The translations under genes were made by a program, and so were the position numbers. 64,000 bases of DNA, taken from Arcobacter vandammei (lineage in GTDB: Bacteria; Campylobacterota; Campylobacteria; Campylobacterales; Arcobacteraceae). The stretch is from positions 85,802-149,801 of the forward strand of contig NZ_JADKPZ010000004.1 in assembly GCF_016106035.1 (NCBI RefSeq), in the 5' to 3' direction. Shown piece by piece: positions 36,921-46,439 of the stretch (within the stretch, counting starts at the first letter, position 1; every line of letters starts with the position of its first letter). Under the pieces are notes generated by a model. The model saw nothing but the letters and a program-made list of their open reading frames with translations, searched no databases and had not been told where the DNA came from.

Positions 36921-39221
36921 TTACCTCTCAAATAAACTTTCAATATCATTTTTTGTTAATTTTTGAGAAGAATCATCATCTTTTTCATAACTAAAATCAT
37001 TGTATTTCTCAGATGTATAATCATATGATAATCTTTGCTTAATATCATAAATATCAATTTCATCTTTAATTGCATATTCATCTATATTTAAACCAGAAAA
37101 ATATTCAAGACTTGTTTCTAATTCACTATATTTACTATCGATAATCTGTTCTACCTCTCCATCAATGACCTCAAAGCAGCCTTCATCATTTATAAAGTTT
37201 TCAAATTCAATATCTCCTTCATATATTGAATCTGCTTCATTTCTTAACTCTTCTTTAAAGTATTCTGTAATTAAATCATTGATTTCTCTATCAACATCTT
37301 TATCTTCAATACTAAAATAATTATATATCTTAATCAAACTATTAATATCATCAATATCTTTAGATGCATAGAAAATAATATCTGAAAAGAAATCAAAATC
37401 ACTTACAATAAACTCACTAATATTAAATAAATTTAAAAGATTAGAAAAATCTTTAATCCATTTTGTACTTTCTTCACCATTTATAATTTTTTGTATCAAT
37501 CTTCTCAATACTGTTTGATTAACATTTAAGGAAGTCTGATGTGCAAAATGATTTAATTTAATTAAATAATCTATATTTTTTTCAATAACTGCTTCACTTA
37601 ACAGCAAATCTAAAATTTCTAAATAATCTTTATCTTTTATAAATCCATTTTTATTTAATTTAAATAGACTAACTAATGATTTGTCATTCTCTAATGATCT
37701 ATATATATTTTTCAATATCATAAGATTATTTTTATATCTATTTAATACAAAATCAGCTATTGATGGATTAAATAAGGAATATTCTATTTTTTTACTATAT
37801 GTTAGATTTCTATTCAAAAAATATTTAACAACTTCTTCTATGATACTATCAAATTCTTTGGATGTATGGGAACTATTATTCAATCCAGCCAACTCAATAT
37901 ATTTATAATAAGAATCTCTAAGTTTATTTTCTTCTATCTGATTTCCATTAAATACAGTTAACATAACAATAGCACGAGTAAAACTATCACTTTGTTTATC
38001 GAATGTATTTTTCCAAATATCTTGTGGATTATTTATCTTATCAAGTATATATTCCCAATAATTTTTCGCCACTACTTTTTCTAATTGTATTTTTTTTATG
38101 TCTGTTATAAACTCTATCAATCTAGGGTTGAAATTTTTATGCTTAATAATATCCTTATATCTTTTATTAATATAAATTTCATCAATAAACTCCTCATCCA
38201 ATTCACTATGCCAAATATGATTGTAAAGGATATGTGCTTTATCAATATCTTTTAAAGATTCAATTTTTATTATGAACTCTTCATTCTCTATATTTTTAAT
38301 TTTAAAAGTATCACTAAGTGCCAAGCTCTGGTTAAAAATATTTGTTCGACTTGTGAGAATAAATCGTTTTGTTTTATCTTTTTTAATTCTATCCATAAAC
38401 TTAACAATATAAGAATCTTTTTTATCTTCTATTGCATTTAAATAGTTTGCACCTAAAAAATCATCAAAATAGAATATCTGTTTTTCATCTCTTTTATAAA
38501 CACTTTCTGCTTCATTAATATAATTTTCTATATTATAAAGCTTAAAATCTTTTTCAACATACCACAAGGCTAAATGCTCTGCTAAAGTAGTTTTACCAAT
38601 TCCAGGTTCACCTGCTATTATTATAATATGTGATTCTTCAAGTTTATCTATAGCTTTTTGATGATTTTCAGTTACTACATAATATTTTGACTTTTCTTTT
38701 ACATCTTCTAGTAAAAATTCACTCCTACTTTCAATAGCATTATTTAAAATCCTATCTAAAACAACCGTATTACTTAGCCAAAGTTTATAATGTCTTTTCT
38801 CAATATCAGGATAGTTCCCAAGTATTTGATTTAAATCTTCTTGCCCATATATATCATTATCATTTTTTGTATATGAATGAAATATATCTTTGATTGTTTT
38901 TTTATTTTCGGCAGATAATTGTAATGATGTAACAAAAATATATTTAGATGGATTCAATTTTTTTACTTTGTCAATTTCATTGATTCCTTTATCATTTTTT
39001 TTGTTTAATGAAGTTATCAATCCGCTAAAACCTGTTTTTAAATAATGTTTACATTGAACTATTTCTTGTGAGCCATTATCACAATAAAATCTTCCATCAA
39101 TTCCACCATCTTTTCCAGCTTTAAATCGTTCAAATCTTTTATCTCTATCTTTTGAAATTAAATCGATAGATAAATTTTCAAACTCTTTATCATTTAGTGT
39201 TGAAAAGTCGTAATCAATCAT
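36921..39221 (-). CDS. Mrr-like nuclease fused to a STAND-type NTPase
   Basis: A 766-residue protein. The first 130 residues are a Mrr-like PD-(D/E)XK nuclease: KDGGIDGRF (D42) and EIVQCKHY (Q56, K58) are the catalytic core. From about residue 190 a P-loop NTPase follows, with Walker A GEPGIGKTTLAEH and the YFDDFLGANY motif characteristic of the nSTAND3 group, then FILTSRTNIF as a sensor-like arginine segment. The last 400 residues are helical, without clear repeats, and probably sense the trigger. Nuclease-STAND fusions occur in Avs-type antiphage proteins, where binding of a phage protein activates the nuclease. Its ATG overlaps the hsdR stop by one base, so it is part of the restriction operon. 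Confidence 0.82.
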   Translation of the reverse strand: MIDYDFSTLNDKEFENLSIDLISKDRDKRFERFKAGKDGGIDGRFYCDNGSQEIVQCKHYLKTGFSGLITSLNKKNDKGINEIDKVKKLNPSKYIFVTSLQLSAENKKTIKDIFHSYTKNDNDIYGQEDLNQILGNYPDIEKRHYKLWLSNTVVLDRILNNAIESRSEFLLEDVKEKSKYYVVTENHQKAIDKLEESHIIIIAGEPGIGKTTLAEHLALWYVEKDFKLYNIENYINEAESVYKRDEKQIFYFDDFLGANYLNAIEDKKDSYIVKFMDRIKKDKTKRFILTSRTNIFNQSLALSDTFKIKNIENEEFIIKIESLKDIDKAHILYNHIWHSELDEEFIDEIYINKRYKDIIKHKNFNPRLIEFITDIKKIQLEKVVAKNYWEYILDKINNPQDIWKNTFDKQSDSFTRAIVMLTVFNGNQIEENKLRDSYYKYIELAGLNNSSHTSKEFDSIIEEVVKYFLNRNLTYSKKIEYSLFNPSIADFVLNRYKNNLMILKNIYRSLENDKSLVSLFKLNKNGFIKDKDYLEILDLLLSEAVIEKNIDYLIKLNHFAHQTSLNVNQTVLRRLIQKIINGEESTKWIKDFSNLLNLFNISEFIVSDFDFFSDIIFYASKDIDDINSLIKIYNYFSIEDKDVDREINDLITEYFKEELRNEADSIYEGDIEFENFINDEGCFEVIDGEVEQIIDSKYSELETSLEYFSGLNIDEYAIKDEIDIYDIKQRLSYDYTSEKYNDFSYEKDDDSSQKLTKNDIESLFER

Positions 39222-41551
39222 TATCTATAAATCTCCCTTTGAAGCTCAAAATACTCATCTCTTATTTTATATTTACCAAAAGAAGAGATTAGCTCTTTTT
39301 TATCAATTCCACTTTGCTCTATTAAAGTTGAGAGTTTATTCTCATCTAGCTCTTTGAAGCCATATTTTCTATATTTTTCTAGGATAAACTCTATAAAAGT
39401 TTTTGCTTTTTCATTTTGATATTTCTCTATAAATTTTGAGTTTTCTACACTCAAAGCTCTTTCGCTTACTGTTTTTATATCAAGATTAAAAGATAAGTGG
39501 GCTAAAATATCGTAAATATCGCTATTTTTTGCTTCAAAAATCTCTTTTAGCTCTTCTAGTTGAAGCTCATCTATATTTAATTTTTTTAACTCTTCAAGCA
39601 ACTCTTTTCTATTTTTTGGGCTACTCCAAATCTCTCTTAAAGCTTGTTCATCGTTGTAAAATCTTCCTAAAACTCCTATTAAAAACTCCAAATAGTCTGC
39701 ACTTCTTAGAGGTTTTCCATCAAAACCTACATAAGTTGTTTCTATATTTATAACTTTTAATTTTTTGCCTTTTATATCTATTGTTACTTTTTCGTTTTTC
39801 TCTTTTTCTTCTTTTTCTTTAAAATCATCAAAATCTTTTTTATCTTCTGTTTTTTTCTCTTTATCCTCTTTTTGCTCTTTTTGCTCTTTTTCAAAAACTT
39901 CAGCTTCCCCGTCCCAAGCTTTATCATAAAACAAATTTGTAGCCCCTACAAAATCTATAATTGTAAAAAAATCTTTCCCCTCAAAAGTTCTAGTTCCTCG
40001 TCCAATTATCTGTTTAAATTCTGTCATAGATTTAATTGGTGCAGTTAAAACAATATTTCTTACATTTTTTGCATCAACTCCAGTTGTAAGCATCTTTGAA
40101 CTTGTAAGAATTGCAGGAATATCCAAGTCATTGTTTTGAAACTTCTCTAAAAAATCTCTTCCTATATCGCCCTCATCACTTGTAACTCTTACACAATAAT
40201 TGTTATCTTTTATAGTTTTATATTTGTCAATTGCAACTTTCATATCTAGTGCGTGTTTTTGATTTACACAAAAAATTATAGTTTTATCAAGTGGATTTAT
40301 ATTTTGCAAAACTGTTTTTGCTAGAAGCTTCGTTCTTTTTGGGATAATCACACTTCTTTCAAACTCTTCAAGTTTTACTATATTTTCTTTTAACTCTCCA
40401 CTTATAATATCATCTGGATTAAACTTGTACTCATCTATATTTGTTTGAACTCTTTTTACTTTGTATGGAGTTAAAAATCCGTCGTTTATTCCATCTTTTA
40501 AAGAGTATTCATAAATTGGCTCTCCAAAATAAGCATAAGTATCGCTGTTGTCATCTCTTTTTGGAGTTGCAGTAAGTCCCAAATGTGTAGCACTTGAAAA
40601 ATGGTTTAAAATATCTCTCCACGAACTCTCATCATTTGCACTTCCTCTGTGGCACTCATCAATTATCACTAAATCAAAAAAATCTTTTGGATATTGTTTG
40701 TAATATGCTGTTACATCATCTTCATTTTCATCTTCGCTTGTATCAAAACTTCTATTTTTGTTTTCAGCAATAGATTGATAAATAGCAAAAAATATATTTC
40801 CATTTGTAGGAACTTTTCCACCTCTTTTTTTTATATCTCTTCCATTTATATCAACTAGCTCTTTTTCCATGGGATTGAACTCATTAAAAGCTTGAAATTT
40901 TAAGATATTTCTATCAGCCAAAAACAAAACTTTTGGTCTTCTGTTTTTGTTTTCTTTATTCCATTTTGAAGAAAAAAGCCTATAAACTATCTGAAAAGCA
41001 ATATAGGTTTTTCCAGTTCCAGTTGCTAGAGTTAAAAGCACTCTATCTTTAGCATTTACTATATTTTCTACTGCTTTTTGAACGGCGATTTGTTGATAAA
41101 ATCGTGGTTTTTTATCTTCAAGATAAAAGGCTTGAGTGATAGAGTTCTCTTTTTTCTCTTCAATTTGTCCATATTTTCTAATAAACAGCTCTTGTGGGCT
41201 TGGATAGTTTTCTATAAACCCTCCATTTGCACTAAGCAAAGAGTGTTCATAGATTTTATCTCCATTTGTAGAGTAAACAAAATCAATTTTTAGTTTTTGT
41301 GCATAGTTTATAGCTTGTTGTATTCCATCTAGTGGGTCTTTGTTTTGGGCTTTTGCTTCAATTATTGCTAGATTTGTATTTTTGTAAGTTAGAAGATAAT
41401 CTACAAAATATCTCTTTCCTCTTTTTCCACCAATTAACTTTCTTCCATCTGTAAAATAGTACTCTCTAACTATATTTGAAGATTTCCAGTTTGAGTTTTC
41501 TAGTTTTGGATCTATTAAATTTGCACGAGTATCAGCTTCACTATAAGACAT
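39221..41551 (-). CDS. hsdR: Type I restriction endonuclease subunit R (EcoEI-like)
   Basis: A 776-residue motor-nuclease. The N-terminal nuclease domain has D51 (FVDYLL) and E65-x-K67 (IIEAKA). Helicase motifs follow: LATGTGKTYIAF (Walker A, near residue 178), VIIDECHRGSA (DEAH-type), GLTATPKRDD, and QIIGRGTRTFEG in the second RecA domain. A highly charged K/E/D insert lies near residues 545-600. The C-terminal 150 residues are the helical domain that joins HsdM. It translocates DNA and cuts at a distance when unmethylated sites are found. It is the first gene of the minus-strand cluster. Confidence 0.93.
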   Translation of the reverse strand: MSYSEADTRANLIDPKLENSNWKSSNIVREYYFTDGRKLIGGKRGKRYFVDYLLTYKNTNLAIIEAKAQNKDPLDGIQQAINYAQKLKIDFVYSTNGDKIYEHSLLSANGGFIENYPSPQELFIRKYGQIEEKKENSITQAFYLEDKKPRFYQQIAVQKAVENIVNAKDRVLLTLATGTGKTYIAFQIVYRLFSSKWNKENKNRRPKVLFLADRNILKFQAFNEFNPMEKELVDINGRDIKKRGGKVPTNGNIFFAIYQSIAENKNRSFDTSEDENEDDVTAYYKQYPKDFFDLVIIDECHRGSANDESSWRDILNHFSSATHLGLTATPKRDDNSDTYAYFGEPIYEYSLKDGINDGFLTPYKVKRVQTNIDEYKFNPDDIISGELKENIVKLEEFERSVIIPKRTKLLAKTVLQNINPLDKTIIFCVNQKHALDMKVAIDKYKTIKDNNYCVRVTSDEGDIGRDFLEKFQNNDLDIPAILTSSKMLTTGVDAKNVRNIVLTAPIKSMTEFKQIIGRGTRTFEGKDFFTIIDFVGATNLFYDKAWDGEAEVFEKEQKEQKEDKEKKTEDKKDFDDFKEKEEKEKNEKVTIDIKGKKLKVINIETTYVGFDGKPLRSADYLEFLIGVLGRFYNDEQALREIWSSPKNRKELLEELKKLNIDELQLEELKEIFEAKNSDIYDILAHLSFNLDIKTVSERALSVENSKFIEKYQNEKAKTFIEFILEKYRKYGFKELDENKLSTLIEQSGIDKKELISSFGKYKIRDEYFELQREIYR

Positions 41552-41625
41552 ATTTTTCCCTATTATAAAATACTTGATTATAGCTAAGTGTTGATTAAAT
41601 GAGTTGTTATTTTGATAAGATTATT

Positions 41626-41724
41626 TGGCGAGAAGGTAGAGGAATCGAACCTCTCACAGCTTTGTCATCAAAACCGTCAATCAGGGTTGAAGCCTGTGGT
41701 GCTCACCAGATACACATACCCTCC
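41626..41724 (-). tRNA. selC: tRNA-Sec (anticodon UCA)
   Basis: About 99 bases including CCA, the size of a selenocysteine tRNA. Read on the minus strand: a D-arm GTGT...GCAC, an anticodon loop CTTCAAC on a CAGG/CCTG stem with anticodon TCA, a long variable arm, and a T-arm AGAGG-TTCGATT-CCTCT, ending in GCCA. The acceptor pairing that I can draw (about five of eight pairs, two of them G-U) is imperfect. Its 3' end faces the restriction cluster; selA and selB start on the other side. Confidence 0.88.
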
Positions 41725-41730
41725 AAATAA

Positions 41731-41760
41731 GGTTGTTATAGTATAATACAAACCTTTAAA
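41731..41760. promoter_or_regulatory. Divergent promoter region of tRNA-Sec and selA
   Basis: GTATAATAC at 41741-41749 contains TATAAT on the plus strand and TATTATAC on the minus strand, so overlapping -10 elements can serve selA-selB and tRNA-Sec in opposite directions within 56 bases. Confidence 0.5.
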
Positions 41761-41780
41761 GATATATAAAAAGGTTAAAA

Positions 41781-43136
41781 ATGATTTTAAAATCTATTCC
41801 AAAGGTTGATAAGTTTATCACAAACAAAGCTTTTGAAGGATTATCAAAAAGTTTAATAAAAAAGATAACAAAAGATAAAATCTCAAATTTAAGAGCAGAT
41901 ATTTTAGAAAACAAAACTCAAAATATAGATGAAAAAGAGCTGATAAATGAGATTTTAGACGAGTACAAAAATATAACTTCATCTTCTTTAAAACCCCTAA
42001 TAAATGCAACAGGAATAATAGTTCACACAAATTTAGGAAGAAGTTTGATAGATAAATCAACATTTTCTAAAGCTATAAAAATAGCAAGTTCTTATAATAA
42101 CTTGGAGTACAACTTAGAAAAAGGTCAAAGGGGAGAGAGATACGAGCATATTACAAAGAGCTTAAAAGAGCTTTTAGGTTGTGAAGATGCACTAATTGTA
42201 AACAATAATGCAAGTGCTGTTTTTTTGATTTTAAACACTTTTTGTAAAAATAAAGAAGTTGTTGTAAGCCGTGGAGAGTTGGTTGAGATTGGTGGAAGTT
42301 TTAGAGTTCCTGAAGTTATGCTTCAAAGTGGAGCAGTTTTAAAAGAGATTGGAACTACAAATAAAACTCATTTAAGAGATTATGAAAATGCAATAAATGA
42401 GCAAACTAGTATGCTTTTAAAAGTGCATAAATCAAACTATGAGATAGTTGGTTTTTCTAGTGATGTAAGCTTTGAAGATATTTCATCTTTAGCAAAAGAG
42501 CATAAGCTAATAGACTATTATGATATGGGAAGTGGGCATATAAACTCGCTTCCTTATAATTTGGATAAAAATGAACCTAGCATTAAAGAGCTTATGAAAT
42601 TAAACCCTAGTTTGCTTAGTTTTTCTGGAGATAAACTTTTAGGAAGTGTTCAAGCTGGAGTTATAGTTGGGAAAAAAGAGCTTATAGATAAACTAAAGAA
42701 AAATCAGCTTTTAAGAATGCTAAGAGTCGATAAAATCACCCTTGCCATTCTTGAAGAGAGTATTAATTTATATCTAAAAAATGAACTTGATAAAATCCCA
42801 ACTCTTAAAATGCTAAATACAAAAGTAGAAGACTTAGAAAAAAGAGCAATAAAACTTCAAGAGAGTTTAAAAGATATTTTGGATTTAAAAACACAAATTC
42901 AAACTTCACAAACTTTAATTGGTGGTGGAACAACTCCAAATAGAAAAATCCCAACAGTAGTTTTAAGCCTTGTTTATAAGGATTTTAAAGCAAATATACT
43001 TGAAGAGATTTTAAGAAAAAATCTAATTATTTCTAGAATTGAAAATGATAAAGTGGTACTTGATTTTAGAACAATTTTAGAAGATGAAATGGATACATTA
43101 GAAAAAATATTAAAAGAGATTTTTAAAAATGGCTAA
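41781..43136 (+). CDS. selA: Selenocysteine synthase
   Basis: A 451-residue PLP enzyme that turns Ser-tRNA-Sec into Sec-tRNA-Sec. Family motifs: INATGIIVHTNLGRS near residue 75, ALIVNNNASAVFLIL, the RGELVEIGGSFRVPEV loop, and SFSGDKLLGSVQAGVIVG with the PLP lysine (GDK). The N-terminal domain binds tRNA-Sec. Eight bases of overlap couple it to selB. Confidence 0.96.
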   Translation: MILKSIPKVDKFITNKAFEGLSKSLIKKITKDKISNLRADILENKTQNIDEKELINEILDEYKNITSSSLKPLINATGIIVHTNLGRSLIDKSTFSKAIKIASSYNNLEYNLEKGQRGERYEHITKSLKELLGCEDALIVNNNASAVFLILNTFCKNKEVVVSRGELVEIGGSFRVPEVMLQSGAVLKEIGTTNKTHLRDYENAINEQTSMLLKVHKSNYEIVGFSSDVSFEDISSLAKEHKLIDYYDMGSGHINSLPYNLDKNEPSIKELMKLNPSLLSFSGDKLLGSVQAGVIVGKKELIDKLKKNQLLRMLRVDKITLAILEESINLYLKNELDKIPTLKMLNTKVEDLEKRAIKLQESLKDILDLKTQIQTSQTLIGGGTTPNRKIPTVVLSLVYKDFKANILEEILRKNLIISRIENDKVVLDFRTILEDEMDTLEKILKEIFKNG

Positions 43137-44958
43137 TATAATTATTGGAACAGCAGGACATATTGACCACGGAAAAACGGCACTTGTAAGAGCATTAAAT
43201 GGTTTTGAAGGAGATAGCACAAATGAAGAGCAACAAAGAGGAATAACTATTGATTTAAGCTTCTCAAACCTTACAAAAGCTGAAAGAAACATAGCTTTTA
43301 TAGATGTTCCAGGACATGAAAAACTTATAAAAAATATGATTGCAGGAGCTTTTGGATTTGACTATGTAATGCTTGTTATTAGTGCAAAAGAGGGAATTAT
43401 GCCCCAAACTATTGAGCATATTGAGATTTTAGAGCTTTTGGGAATAAAAAATATTATAGTAGTAATTTCTAAAAAAGATTTAGTAGATAGTGAAACTTTA
43501 CAAGAGCAAGAAAGAGCTATTTTAGAGTTTTTAAGCTCTTATAGTTTTATAATAAATTTTGTAAAAAAAGTATCAATTTATGATGAAGCTTCAATAAATG
43601 AGCTAAAAAATACTCTTTTTTCAATAAATAGTAGCCAAAAACAAGAGGAGAACTTTTTTAGATTTTATATTGATAGAGTTTTTAGTGTAAAAGGTATTGG
43701 TACAGTGGTTACTGGAACTGTTTTGGGACAAAAAATCTCACTAGAAGAGAAAGTATTTTTACCAAATTTACAAAAAGAGAGTCGTGTAAAGAATATTCAA
43801 GTACATAACCAAAATGCACTTGAAGCAAATATCTCAAACAGAGCTGCTCTAAATTTAGCAAATATTGAAAAAGATAGCTTAAATAGAGGAGATATAATTA
43901 CCAAAAAAGGTTTTTTAAGAGGTTTTAGCTCAATTGATATTAGCTTTAAAGCTCTAAAAAACAGAAAACTAAACCACAATCAAAACTACACTCTTTTTAT
44001 AGGTTCAAAAAAACTTGAAGTAAAAGTTTTGCTATTTGACTCAATTACAAGTGAAGAGAGCGGATTTGCCACAATAAAAGCAGATGAAAACATCTTCTGC
44101 ATTTTTGGAGAGAAACTGATTTTACGAAACCAAAATGAGACTATTGCAGGTGGAGTTGTATTAAATCCAATAATTGACCCTATGAATAAAAATCAAAAAA
44201 AGATTTTACTAGAAGATTTGGATAAAAAAGATTTTAAAAATGCCTTTAAAACTCTTTTAAATGCCCATAAAAGAGGTTTAGGAGTTATCTCATCTACTCA
44301 AAGATTTGCTCTTTCACACGATAGTGCAATAAACTTTGCAAAGAGTTTAGAAGATGTTTTTATAGATGAAAAAGAGCTAGTAATCTATCCAATAAAGACA
44401 AAAAATGAGATAGTTGATTTTATAAAAAATATCTATACAAAAAACCAATATGCCCTACTTTCAAGCTCTTCAATAGCTTTAAGAGTTTCGTGGGCAAGTT
44501 TAGGATTTATTCAAAGTGCTATTGATATTTTAGTTGGAAGTGGCTTTTTAGTAAAAGATGGAAATCTTTTTAAAAGTGCAAATATAAAAGAAGATATTAA
44601 AAAAGATTTAGAAGATATTTTTCTAAATAGGCTTAAAAATGAACATTTAAGCCCAACTGCTCCTTATAATATCTATGATGAACTTGATATTGATAGAGTT
44701 TTAGGAGATAATATTTTAAAATCTCTAACAGCAAAAAAGCAAGTCATTCGTCTAGCACACAATCTTTTTATACACTTTGAGAGCCTAAATTTTGTAATAA
44801 AACTAATGCGAGATATTATAAAAGAAGATGGCTATATTGAGATTTTTAACTTCAAGCAAAGAGTTGATTTAAGTAGAAAATATCTTGTAGCATATTTAGA
44901 TTATTTGGATAATTTTAGCGATATAAAGAAACTAGAAAACAGAAGAGTTTTGGCTTGA
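43129..44958 (+). CDS. selB: Selenocysteine-specific elongation factor
   Basis: A 609-residue GTPase that brings Sec-tRNA-Sec to the ribosome at UGA codons next to a SECIS hairpin. G1 is GTAGHIDHGKTAL, G2 contains RGITIDLSF, G3 is DVPGHEKLIKNM and the base-specificity motif is SKKDL. The EF-Tu-like domains 2 and 3 follow, and the last 200 residues are the winged-helix domains that bind the SECIS RNA. It overlaps selA and the helicase gene, forming one operon. Confidence 0.96.
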   Translation: MANIIIGTAGHIDHGKTALVRALNGFEGDSTNEEQQRGITIDLSFSNLTKAERNIAFIDVPGHEKLIKNMIAGAFGFDYVMLVISAKEGIMPQTIEHIEILELLGIKNIIVVISKKDLVDSETLQEQERAILEFLSSYSFIINFVKKVSIYDEASINELKNTLFSINSSQKQEENFFRFYIDRVFSVKGIGTVVTGTVLGQKISLEEKVFLPNLQKESRVKNIQVHNQNALEANISNRAALNLANIEKDSLNRGDIITKKGFLRGFSSIDISFKALKNRKLNHNQNYTLFIGSKKLEVKVLLFDSITSEESGFATIKADENIFCIFGEKLILRNQNETIAGGVVLNPIIDPMNKNQKKILLEDLDKKDFKNAFKTLLNAHKRGLGVISSTQRFALSHDSAINFAKSLEDVFIDEKELVIYPIKTKNEIVDFIKNIYTKNQYALLSSSSIALRVSWASLGFIQSAIDILVGSGFLVKDGNLFKSANIKEDIKKDLEDIFLNRLKNEHLSPTAPYNIYDELDIDRVLGDNILKSLTAKKQVIRLAHNLFIHFESLNFVIKLMRDIIKEDGYIEIFNFKQRVDLSRKYLVAYLDYLDNFSDIKKLENRRVLA

Positions 44959-46436
44959 TTTTAACACAAGAGCAAGAAAATATTATAAATAGTTCTTTGG
45001 ATTCATTTAAAATAAATGCAGTTGCAGGAAGTGGAAAAACTACAACTTTGCTACTTTATGCACAAAAAAATCCACATCTAAAAATACTTTATTTGGCATA
45101 TAATAAATCTTTGCAATTGAGTATTTTAGAGAAATTAAAAGTTTTTAAAGTTTCAAATCTTCAAACAAGTACAATTCACTCTTTAGCATATAACAAAACA
45201 AGAGCCTACAACTACCAGCTAACAAATGAGCTAAAAGCCCATATTTTAGATAGATTTTTAAGCTACTATGAACTAGATAATAATCAAAGAAATTTCTATG
45301 CTTCAAACTTATATTTAGCTGTTTTAAAAGATTTTGTAAACTTTTATTGTAACTCTAGTTTGATTGCTCTTGATGAGAAATTACTAGATAATTTTATAAA
45401 ACAAAGTGATTTTGAAGCCCAGTATTTGGAGCTTATAAACAAAGAGAAGAAACAACTCTTAAATCATCTAAAAGCTGTTTTAGGTGCAATGAAACAAGGA
45501 CATTTAGAAGCAACACACGATTTTTATTTAAAAATGTATTATCTAAACAAAAATTTGAGCAAAGATATAGATTTTGACTTAATTTTAATAGATGAAGCCC
45601 AAGATATAAGCGATGTTATGATTGCTATTGTTGAAAATTTTGCAAAAAAAAGAGTTTATGTAGGAGATAGTTTTCAGCAAATCTACTCTTTTAGATATGC
45701 TACAAATGCCCTTTCCAAGATAGATTTACCTTCATATAACCTGACAACTAGCTTTAGATTTTCAAACTCTTATGCAAAAACTTTACAAAGTTTATTAAAC
45801 AAAATGTATAGTCAAAATAGCGGAAAAACTTTAAATATAAATGGTATTGAAAGCTCAACAAAAGTTGGTTTGGAGTTTATAAATTTCAATAAACCTTTTA
45901 CAATAATTTCAAGAACATCTTTTGCCCTTATTTCAGAGATTATAAAATATCTAAGTGGAAATAAAAAAATGTATTTTGAAGGTGGTTACCAAAGTTACTC
46001 TTTTATGAATCAAACTGTTTACTCTATTTTTTATCTAAAAAATAGGAAAAATGAGAAAATAACAGTTGATGAGCTTAAAAATTTCTCTTCAATATATGAT
46101 TTAGAAACATTTGCAAAAGAGACAAAAAATCAAGAGTATTTAAATATAATTAAATTTATAAATACTTATGGTGACAATATTTTTGAGATAAATAAAAAAA
46201 TAAAAACTTTGGTAACCACTATAAAAGAGGAAGCGAATATAATTTTTACAACAACACACAAAGCAAAAGGTATGGAGTATGAGCAAGTTATTATGACTGA
46301 TGATTTTATTACAAAAAAAGATATTTTAAATACAAAAAAATCTCTTAGCTTTAATCAGATAAATGAAGAGCTAAATATCTATTATGTAGCAAGTACAAGA
46401 GTAAAAAGTGTTATAGCACTAGCTAGTTTGGAGTAA
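44955..46436 (+). CDS. Small UvrD/Rep-like superfamily 1 helicase
   Basis: A 493-residue helicase-like protein. Motifs seen: QEQENIINS (Q motif), NAVAGSGKTTTLLLYA (Walker A near residue 22), DLILIDEAQDIS (Walker B), VGDSFQQIYSFRYA (motif III), and TTHKAKGMEYEQVI (motif V) and YYVASTRVKSVI (motif VI). It is shorter than UvrD (about 720 residues) and lacks large insert domains, resembling compact UvrD-like ATPases found in many bacteria. TTG at 44955 overlaps the selB stop. Its link to selenocysteine synthesis is unknown; it may simply be co-transcribed. Confidence 0.85.
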   Translation: MILTQEQENIINSSLDSFKINAVAGSGKTTTLLLYAQKNPHLKILYLAYNKSLQLSILEKLKVFKVSNLQTSTIHSLAYNKTRAYNYQLTNELKAHILDRFLSYYELDNNQRNFYASNLYLAVLKDFVNFYCNSSLIALDEKLLDNFIKQSDFEAQYLELINKEKKQLLNHLKAVLGAMKQGHLEATHDFYLKMYYLNKNLSKDIDFDLILIDEAQDISDVMIAIVENFAKKRVYVGDSFQQIYSFRYATNALSKIDLPSYNLTTSFRFSNSYAKTLQSLLNKMYSQNSGKTLNINGIESSTKVGLEFINFNKPFTIISRTSFALISEIIKYLSGNKKMYFEGGYQSYSFMNQTVYSIFYLKNRKNEKITVDELKNFSSIYDLETFAKETKNQEYLNIIKFINTYGDNIFEINKKIKTLVTTIKEEANIIFTTTHKAKGMEYEQVIMTDDFITKKDILNTKKSLSFNQINEELNIYYVASTRVKSVIALASLE

Positions 46437-46439
46437 ATT

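Noticed and set aside
31600..41626. Attachment-site copy of the tRNA-Sec 3' end bordering the defence cluster
   Set aside because: I looked for the T-arm/CCA sequence near 31.6-33.0 kb and did not see one; no integrase gene is present either.
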